From Saprospiraceae bacterium (GTDB taxonomy: Bacteria; Bacteroidota; Bacteroidia; Chitinophagales; Saprospiraceae), in the NCBI GenBank assembly GCA_020628755.1, contig JAHDEQ010000126.1, positions 1-13,352 of the forward strand: DNA of 13,352 bases, given 5' to 3'. Numbering within the stretch: the stretch's first letter is position 1; each line of letters opens with the position of its first letter. The notes under the pieces were generated by a model. The model was not told where the DNA came from. It did no database searches and was given only the letters and a program-made list of their open reading frames with translations. A program made the position numbers and the translations under genes. Of the stretch, positions 8,304 through 13,352 are shown piece by piece.

Positions 8304-8813
8304 TTATAAATACCTTTCTTCTAAAATTCTTTGATGGTGCAAAGTATGTCCTAAAATAATATAAGCCAAAGCTCTTACACTTACAGGGTTATCGCTTGCT
8401 GTACCTAAATGTGACATTTCTTCATCTTGAAAAGATTGAAAAAGGTGCTGTGAAGATTGTCTTATTAAGCTAAATTCTTGCATCAAATCTGCCAATGTGC
8501 GAGAGCTAACATTGGCAGATCGAGCAAAAACGTCTTGGTCAAAACCAGGAATAGGCGTTTTATCTCCTCGTGCAATTCGCAAGGCACGATAAGCCATAAC
8601 TCGCTCTGTATCAACTAAGTGTTGCAAAACTTGCTTGATAGACCATTTGCCATCAGCATAAGCATAATCACCTTTTGATTCAGGTATTTTAGAAATAAAC
8701 GTTTGAAAATATTGGAAGGTTGTCTCCAATAAATCGTGGACTGTTCCCTTAGGAACTTTACCTATATAGGTATGGTAATAAGGAGCGTATTCGCTTGCGT
8801 TGGGTCTTGCCAT
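8304..8813 (-). CDS. DinB-family putative metal-dependent enzyme
   Basis: This 169-residue protein has the DinB four-helix-bundle signature: a WSIKQVLQHLVDTER helix with H65 and the C-terminal GHTLHHQRILEERYL helix with H156 and H160. Together these are the expected three-histidine metal site. Family members include thiol transferases of the bacillithiol type and many of unknown substrate; the substrate here is not evident. I chose the ATG at 8813 over a TTG at 8846 because it gives a family-like start (MARPNASEYAPYY) and is preceded by AAAGAAAAA, a typical AT-rich Bacteroidota leader. The radical SAM gene lies downstream across the octamer element. Upstream is a possible 38-residue membrane peptide ending 36 bases before this start. 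Confidence 0.85.
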   Translation of the reverse strand: MARPNASEYAPYYHTYIGKVPKGTVHDLLETTFQYFQTFISKIPESKGDYAYADGKWSIKQVLQHLVDTERVMAYRALRIARGDKTPIPGFDQDVFARSANVSSRTLADLMQEFSLIRQSSQHLFQSFQDEEMSHLGTASDNPVSVRALAYIILGHTLHHQRILEERYL

Positions 8814-8822
8814 TTTTTCTTT

Positions 8823-8830
8823 CAAAGGTA
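8823..8830 (-). promoter_or_regulatory. Candidate -7 element just upstream of the DinB-family gene
   Basis: TACCTTTG on the minus strand is a perfect TAnnTTTG match ending 9 bases before the ATG at 8813. If it is used, the transcript would have almost no 5' leader. No TTG lies at the standard spacing; the nearest leave 13 or 25 bases, so this is tentative. Confidence 0.3.
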
Positions 8831-8849
8831 ATTGAAAAAATGACAAATT

Positions 8850-8966
8850 TTATCCCAAATACATCAAATCTTTTACTACAAAGTAAATTAAGATTAATGT
8901 TGATAGAAAAACCATCCAGTATCGTATATCCTTGATATACGCCGAATTCTTTTGAAGAATAGACAT
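8850..8966 (-). CDS. Possible 38-residue single-span membrane peptide
   Basis: An ATG at 8966 opens a 38-codon frame ending at TAA. It encodes a charged, polar N-terminus (MSILQKNSAYIKDIRY) followed by one strongly hydrophobic segment at about residues 18-31 (WMVFLSTLILIYFVV), and ends KDLMYLG. The composition fits a small inner-membrane protein with positive residues on the cytoplasmic side. It lies between oppC and dinB in the same orientation, 128 bases after oppC. An 8-bp perfect hairpin (8923-8941, CGTATATC/GATATACG) falls inside the frame, so an RNA element is the alternative. No family is recognised, and short AT-rich frames often encode hydrophobic stretches by chance. Confidence 0.38.
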   Translation of the reverse strand: MSILQKNSAYIKDIRYWMVFLSTLILIYFVVKDLMYLG

Positions 8967-9094
8967 AATTTATGTAGTTAGTTTACAACTGATTTTAAGA
9001 GAAAAGGAGGGAAAAAGTTTGACGGTTAGGAGTACTTATGTTACATCAAAAAATATACCATAGCGAAGTTTTTTAATACGTGTTGATGGTGAAA

Positions 9095-10303
9095 TTATTG
9101 TTCATTGCGAACATCTATTGCGTCTCTTATTCCATTTCCAACTAGATTAAAAGCCAAAACAAGAAGTGCAATAGCAAAGGCAGGTACAAGTGCCAAGGCG
9201 AGCTTGCCACTTATCGCATAACCATAGTTCTCGTTGAGCATCGTTCCCCATGAAGGTGTGGGAGGTTGAATCCCAAAACCGAGATAACTTAACCCCGCTT
9301 CTATCAAAATAGCAGTTGCAAAATTAGCACTTGCAATAACCATTACTGGGCCTAAAATATTAGGTAAGATATGTTTAGAAATAGTGCGCCAATGTCCAAA
9401 GCCCATGCTTAGGGCGGCTTCTACAAATTGAATTTCTTTAAAAGAAAGTACTTGTCCTCGCACAATACGCGCCACATCAACCCACATAGTTAGGCCAACT
9501 GCCACAAAAATATTGACGATACTTTTGCCCAAAGCCAAAACAATTGCAAAAACTAATAACAAGGTAGGAATTGACCAAACTGTATTAATGAGAAAAGAAA
9601 TTATAGTATCTGTTTTACCTCCAAAATACCCAGCCAAAGCCCCCAACAAAATTCCGATAGTCAAAGAAATCAAAACGGCTACTAAACCTACTAATAAGGA
9701 AATTCGAACACCAATTATCAAACGGCTTAGTACATCTCGTCCGTAGCGATCAGTTCCAAAAAGAAAGGATTTTTGTATGATAAAATATTCTTCTACTTGC
9801 TCTAACAATACACTTTTATCAATATTTTGCGTATGCTTTTCAATTGTCGAAAATTGATACTTTTCGCCTTGTAAAATACTATTTTTTTGCTCCAAAGCCA
9901 AGGGATAAACAACATCTAACAAATGAAAACTTTGGTAACTTGGTAAGCTAAAATCATTCTTATCTGCAAACTCTTTTACAAAAATAGAATCGCCAATCAA
10001 TTGATAATTTTCGATAGGAATAAACTTATAAGGATTCATTTGTCCTGACCAAAGGCGAGCGACTGGATTCTTTTTTTCAATTGTTCTATTCTTTCTAACT
10101 TTCAGAAATTGACAAGAAAAAACTGGATCTTGCAACGCAATTTGAGGGATTTGGTCATTTGCATTGGGCGTATTATCAGAGGCAATCCAATAGCCAAAAA
10201 TCGCCAGAAAACTAGCCATCAAAATGACCGCCAAACCAAACATAGCTGGTTTATTTTTTCGTAGATTTTGCCAAACTTTGGCACTTGGAGAGTTGTTTTT
10301 CAT
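9095..10303 (-). CDS. OppC/DppC-type ABC transporter permease with a large insertion
   Basis: This 402-residue protein is the inner-membrane permease of an ABC importer of the oligopeptide/dipeptide/nickel class. An N-terminal membrane segment (about 20-42) is followed by roughly 140 mostly polar residues (43-181). The binding-protein-dependent transport domain then begins at FGTDRYGRDV (182-191), the usual OppC/DppC entry motif, and has about five further hydrophobic segments. The EAA loop that contacts the ATPase starts at residue 295 (EAALSMGFGHWRTISKHILP). GLSYLGFGIQPPTPSWG further on is typical of DppC. No ATPase, partner permease or binding protein is in the window. It follows mqnC across the second octamer element, with the ATG only 2 bases from that element. 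The substrate cannot be assigned; peptide import is the family default. Confidence 0.9.
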   Translation of the reverse strand: MKNNSPSAKVWQNLRKNKPAMFGLAVILMASFLAIFGYWIASDNTPNANDQIPQIALQDPVFSCQFLKVRKNRTIEKKNPVARLWSGQMNPYKFIPIENYQLIGDSIFVKEFADKNDFSLPSYQSFHLLDVVYPLALEQKNSILQGEKYQFSTIEKHTQNIDKSVLLEQVEEYFIIQKSFLFGTDRYGRDVLSRLIIGVRISLLVGLVAVLISLTIGILLGALAGYFGGKTDTIISFLINTVWSIPTLLLVFAIVLALGKSIVNIFVAVGLTMWVDVARIVRGQVLSFKEIQFVEAALSMGFGHWRTISKHILPNILGPVMVIASANFATAILIEAGLSYLGFGIQPPTPSWGTMLNENYGYAISGKLALALVPAFAIALLVLAFNLVGNGIRDAIDVRNEQ

Positions 10304-10305
10304 AG

Positions 10306-10382
10306 GTGTTCACGTGTTCGAGTATGCACGTATTTATGTTAATTTCCACACGAACACGTAGATACGTGAACACGTGAACACG
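10306..10382. repeat. Octamer-word inverted-repeat element, copy B
   Basis: On the plus strand the words GTGTTCAC, GTGTTCGA, GTATGCAC and GTATTTAT stand in tandem (10306-10337). They are followed by an AT-rich centre and an inverted arm whose complement reads GTGTTCAC, GTGTTCAC, GTATCTAC, GTGTTCG. The outermost 14 bases, GTGTTCACGTGTTC at 10306-10319, are perfectly complementary to 10368-10381. Word order and length match copy A at 8214-8301. The element fills the gap from the mqnC stop to 2 bases before the oppC ATG, leaving no room for a separate ribosome binding site. Confidence 0.75.
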
Positions 10383-10394
10383 CCCCTTTGGGGC
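10382..10394 (-). other. GC hairpin overlapping the mqnC stop codon
   Basis: GCCCC-TTT-GGGGC forms a 5-bp all-GC stem in otherwise AT-rich DNA. It includes the first base of the mqnC TAG and abuts octamer element copy B. No T-tract follows, so it is not a classical terminator. It may be part of the element, a processing signal, or a weak attenuator between mqnC and oppC. Confidence 0.4.
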
Positions 10395-11536
10395 TAATCT
10401 ACTATCATCGTTTCCTTGTCTAATTTTTGCTGTTTGATATTTTGTGGAAGCTCTCTATAATCGTATTCTTGATTTCGTAGTTGAGGTGTAAAACCTGCAT
10501 CTCGTATCGCTTCTTGAATGCCGTCTGCGGTGAATCGGAACGCTGCACCTGCCGCAGATACTACGTTTTCTTCAATCATTATACTTCCAAAATCATTTGC
10601 ACCTGAATGTAAACAAACTTGCGCTACTTGCTTACCAACCGTCAACCAAGAGGCTTGGATATTGACCACATTAGGCAACATAATTCGACTCATAGCAATC
10701 ATACGAACATACTCGTCGCCTGTACAAGTATTCCGAGCACGTTTTATCTTTTTAAGAATGGTATCTTCATCTTGAAAGGGCCAAGGAATGAAAGCTAAAA
10801 AACCTTTCGCCCCCTCAGGCTTCTCGGATTGCACTTGACGTATATCTACAAAATGCTGCATTCGTTCGAGATTGGTTTCGATGTGCCCAAACATCATAGT
10901 AGCTGAAGTAGTTAAGCCAATCTTATGGGCAGCACGCATCACATCGAGCCATTCTTTACCACCACATTTTCCTTTAGAAATTAAGCGTCTCACTCGGTCA
11001 CTTAGTATCTCTGCACCCGCTCCAGGCAAAGAGTCCAAACCTGCTTCTTTCATGGCTGTCAAAACTTCGATATGCGACTTTTTCTCTAATTTGGAGACGT
11101 GTGCAATTTCGGGTGGACCTAAAGCGTGTAATTTTAGATTAGGATAGAGTGATTTTAATTCACTGAACAAGTCACAATAATATTGCAAACCTAAATCGGG
11201 ATGATGTCCGCCTTGCAACAAGAGTTGCTCTCCTCCAAAAGCAAAAGTTTCATCAATTTTTTGCTTATACTCTTCAATCGTCGTGATATAAGATTCTTCG
11301 TGACCAGGGCGGCGGTAGAAATTGCAAAATTTACAGTTAGCAATACACACATTTGTGGTATTGCTATTGCGGTCAATTATCCACGTGACAGTATTATTGG
11401 GAACGTGCTTTTGACGCATAGCATTTCCCACATACATCAATTCTGAAGTGGTCGCATTTTCAAATAAAAATACTCCCTCTTCTGCGGTGAGAAATTCAAA
11501 ATTTAAAGCTCGTTGTAAAAGCGTATCAACTTTCAT
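10394..11536 (-). CDS. mqnC: Cyclic dehypoxanthinyl futalosine synthase, menaquinone biosynthesis
   Basis: MqnC is a radical SAM enzyme that cyclises dehypoxanthine futalosine in the futalosine route to menaquinone, in the cytoplasm. The protein has 380 residues, the normal family length. The cluster motif is C64-x3-C68-x2-C71 within IDRNSNTTNVCIANCKFCNF, the characteristic MqnC form. Later signatures are GGHHPDLGLQYY, FLAFIPWPFQDED, ASWLTVGKQVAQ and SGANDFGSIMIEENVVSAAG, which favour MqnC over the related MqnE. Other mqn genes are not in the window, as is common because they are often scattered. The ATG at 11536 is preceded by an A/T-rich leader and a TAnnTTTG promoter about 20 bases upstream. 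oppC lies directly downstream across octamer element copy B, a pairing with no obvious metabolic link. Confidence 0.93.
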   Translation of the reverse strand: MKVDTLLQRALNFEFLTAEEGVFLFENATTSELMYVGNAMRQKHVPNNTVTWIIDRNSNTTNVCIANCKFCNFYRRPGHEESYITTIEEYKQKIDETFAFGGEQLLLQGGHHPDLGLQYYCDLFSELKSLYPNLKLHALGPPEIAHVSKLEKKSHIEVLTAMKEAGLDSLPGAGAEILSDRVRRLISKGKCGGKEWLDVMRAAHKIGLTTSATMMFGHIETNLERMQHFVDIRQVQSEKPEGAKGFLAFIPWPFQDEDTILKKIKRARNTCTGDEYVRMIAMSRIMLPNVVNIQASWLTVGKQVAQVCLHSGANDFGSIMIEENVVSAAGAAFRFTADGIQEAIRDAGFTPQLRNQEYDYRELPQNIKQQKLDKETMIVD

Positions 11537-11556
11537 AAAATTGTTTTTACACTTAA

Positions 11557-11590
11557 CAAAGATACAAATTCATGGTTTATGATAAGTCAA
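11557..11590 (-). promoter_or_regulatory. Probable promoter of mqnC, Bacteroidota type
   Basis: On the minus strand TATCTTTG (11564 down to 11557) matches TAnnTTTG exactly. A TTG within TTTTTG (11590 down to 11588) lies 23 bases upstream, at the long end of the accepted spacing. The predicted start is near 11550, giving a leader of about 14 bases before the ATG. Confidence 0.55.
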
Positions 11591-11614
11591 AAATTTACAA
11601 AGAGATGAATAAAT

Positions 11615-13216
11615 TTAGTTCATATCAAGTTTTTCAAGATTTTTAAACAACTCAAATTTTGGGAAAGCCAGCTTTGCTTCGCTGAGGGTTTCATAAAATT
11701 TCTTGTCTTGGTGGAGTTGATAGTAACACAAGGCTTGGTTATAATATATATCCGCCTTTTTGCCATAAACATCTATCGAAAACTGAAAATATTTAAGTGC
11801 TTCTGGGTAATAACCCAAATCATACAAAACACCTCCTATCTCATAAGCCAAATCAAGTTTTTCGTTGATATTGAAGTACATCTCCCATACACAGTCTAAA
11901 GTTTGTGCTAGCCTTGTTCGATCATTGACTGAAATTGTTTTGTAAACCTGTTTTAAGCGAGGAAGCAATTTTATAAAAAAAGTAGAATCATAAGCACTCA
12001 AACGAAAAAGTGCAATTAGCTCTTTTAGCTTTAGTCTTGACACATTAAAATAAGCTAGTTGTTTGATGCTATTAAAGTCGTCAGGGCCAAAATTATTGAC
12101 AAATTGCTGGTACGCAGCATGCGTATTGGTATATGATTTGCTCGTTGGCAAGAACAAAAGACAACCTATTTCTAAATGAAAATTAGAAAAACTAGGAAAC
12201 AATGCTTTCCCACCAAGTTTTTTGCAATAACTCCCAAGCGCATGATAATTAACCCACAAAGAAAAACTTCCGTGTGCAATCAAATCAGGTTCTTTTTTGC
12301 CTTGTAGATTATGAATTTCGTGAAAACCTTTGTCCATTGTTAGCAGCATCAAACCTTTTTTAGAAAAGGCTTGAAGATTCTGGAGACAAAGCATACCTAT
12401 TTTTGGAAAAAAAAGATAGGAATTAGAAATCAAATTTCTATACTCTTCTAAAACTTGATTAATAATTGGTTCTTTGTAAAAAGGCGATTCCAAAACTGAC
12501 TTGTAATAAGACAGTTGTATATTCTTAATCAATTGTTCAGTTGCCATCTCTTCGGGGTTTTCTTCCGTATGAATGGAAACCGAACAAGAAGCTATTTCTT
12601 GGTTTTGAACAAAGAATAAATCATTAGCTAATGAATCAAAAAAGTAATTGGCTATTGCAATTATTGGTTGAGTTAAATCTTCTTTTTGAATGCTTTTTTG
12701 AGCATAGCGTAACTCTAATTTTTCGCTTTTGTAAGCATCAAAATAAGTCAAGTCCAAGACTCCTTGTTGCAAATAGTCTTTAAATTGTGGATGTTCTTGA
12801 AAAAACGACAAATTCTCTTCTACAATATCGCTCAGAATATAGCAATAAGGAGGTAGGTTTTCTTCTGCTTTTTCTATTAGGTTTTGCAAGTGCCTTAGCA
12901 CATGAAATGCCAAACGGCCATGCCCTGCGCCTAACTCTATAATGTAAACAATTTCGTCTATTGTACCTTGTAGTGCCAAATCTTTTAGAAAAGCAAAGAT
13001 TAGCTCGGCATAAGTTTTACCTACCTTGGAGTTGCTCGTCATATGATGTGGAACGATGTCTTTGCTCCATGCCGCAATACCATTTTCTTTGTAAAAATTA
13101 CGATTCAATTCCCAAATTAAACTTTCAGAAAAAGGTGTCTTTGCCTGTATTTCAAAATACGATGTATCCATATTATAAGCTATTAGAAGTTTTTCATTCT
13201 TCAAATGCAAGCTCAT
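11615..13216 (-). CDS. SAM-dependent methyltransferase (MidA/NDUFAF7-like) with C-terminal TPR region
   Basis: This 533-residue protein has a class I methyltransferase motif I at residues 94-102 (ELGAGHGRL). An acidic turn follows (YCYILSD, ending at 130), and then a motif resembling the NExxDALP segment of MidA/NDUFAF7 proteins (IIAIANYFFDSLANDLF, 184-200). Family members methylate protein arginines or unknown targets; the target here is not known. The C-terminal 80 residues contain about two TPR units (roughly 455-522; GVLYDLGYYPEALKYFQFSI and YYNQALCYYQLHQDKKFYE), which suggests docking to a partner protein. The middle (about 210-450) is helix-rich and unassigned. The ATG at 13216 is taken as start; M16 at 13171 is an alternative that leaves all motifs intact. 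mqnC follows 78 bases downstream with its own promoter, so co-transcription is not required. Confidence 0.85.
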   Translation of the reverse strand: MSLHLKNEKLLIAYNMDTSYFEIQAKTPFSESLIWELNRNFYKENGIAAWSKDIVPHHMTSNSKVGKTYAELIFAFLKDLALQGTIDEIVYIIELGAGHGRLAFHVLRHLQNLIEKAEENLPPYCYILSDIVEENLSFFQEHPQFKDYLQQGVLDLTYFDAYKSEKLELRYAQKSIQKEDLTQPIIAIANYFFDSLANDLFFVQNQEIASCSVSIHTEENPEEMATEQLIKNIQLSYYKSVLESPFYKEPIINQVLEEYRNLISNSYLFFPKIGMLCLQNLQAFSKKGLMLLTMDKGFHEIHNLQGKKEPDLIAHGSFSLWVNYHALGSYCKKLGGKALFPSFSNFHLEIGCLLFLPTSKSYTNTHAAYQQFVNNFGPDDFNSIKQLAYFNVSRLKLKELIALFRLSAYDSTFFIKLLPRLKQVYKTISVNDRTRLAQTLDCVWEMYFNINEKLDLAYEIGGVLYDLGYYPEALKYFQFSIDVYGKKADIYYNQALCYYQLHQDKKFYETLSEAKLAFPKFELFKNLEKLDMN

Positions 13217-13352
13217 ACTAAGATTAAGGATAAAGCCAAAATCCCTTGATTCTGGCCTATGGATTAAAGTAATAGTAAAAACCGACGAAATTCAAATGTT
13301 GAACGAAGGTAGTCAATTATATTGGTATAAGGGAATCAGTATAATAGTGCCC

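Noticed and set aside
8304..8846. Longer DinB start at the TTG at 8846
   Set aside because: The added residues (MSFFQLPLKEK) look like translated leader, while the ATG at 8813 is better placed and matches the family start.
9004..9010. Strong Shine-Dalgarno-like AAGGAGG on the plus strand
   Set aside because: The only frame it could serve, from a nearby TTG, ends after 14 codons, and Bacteroidota seldom use such sites.
6528..13335. Shared 12-mer GGTATAAGGGAA at 6528-6539 and 13324-13335
   Set aside because: A match of this length is expected by chance in a window of this size and composition, and the flanking bases do not match.

Overview
The window looks like chromosomal DNA of a Bacteroidota bacterium, most likely a marine-type Cytophagales relative. 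The signs are low GC, almost no Shine-Dalgarno sites, candidate promoters of the TAnnTTTG type, a giant secreted Cys/Asp-rich protein with HYR-like, P-type and dockerin-like modules, and a futalosine-pathway menaquinone gene (mqnC). The taxon is inferred from style and gene content, not from a marker gene. Every convincing gene lies on the minus strand, so transcription runs from right to left.

Right part (13216 to 8304). The first gene is a SAM-dependent methyltransferase with a C-terminal TPR region. mqnC follows behind its own TAnnTTTG-type promoter. An OppC/DppC-type ABC transporter permease with a large extracytoplasmic insertion comes next. Then there is a possible 38-residue single-span membrane peptide and a DinB-fold putative metal-dependent enzyme.

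Middle (8303 to 5950). A radical SAM/SPASM protein appears to start at TTG. It is followed by about 920 bases without a convincing gene, AT-rich and containing several perfect hairpins, one of them about 43 nt long and terminator-like. A short secreted protein of unknown function follows.

Left part (5920 to 1). A giant secreted multi-domain protein begins 29 bases after the short secreted protein, in an operon-like arrangement. About 1,973 residues are visible and its C-terminus lies outside the window. It is probably a surface or adhesin-like protein exported by type IX secretion, but the sorting domain is not in view.

The most unusual feature is a pair of related intergenic elements made of 8-base words such as GTGTTTGC, GTGTTCAC and GTATCTAT in inverted arrangement. 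One fills nearly all of the gap between dinB and the radical SAM gene. The other fills nearly all of the gap between mqnC and oppC. In both cases the element runs from close behind one stop codon to within a few bases of the next start codon.
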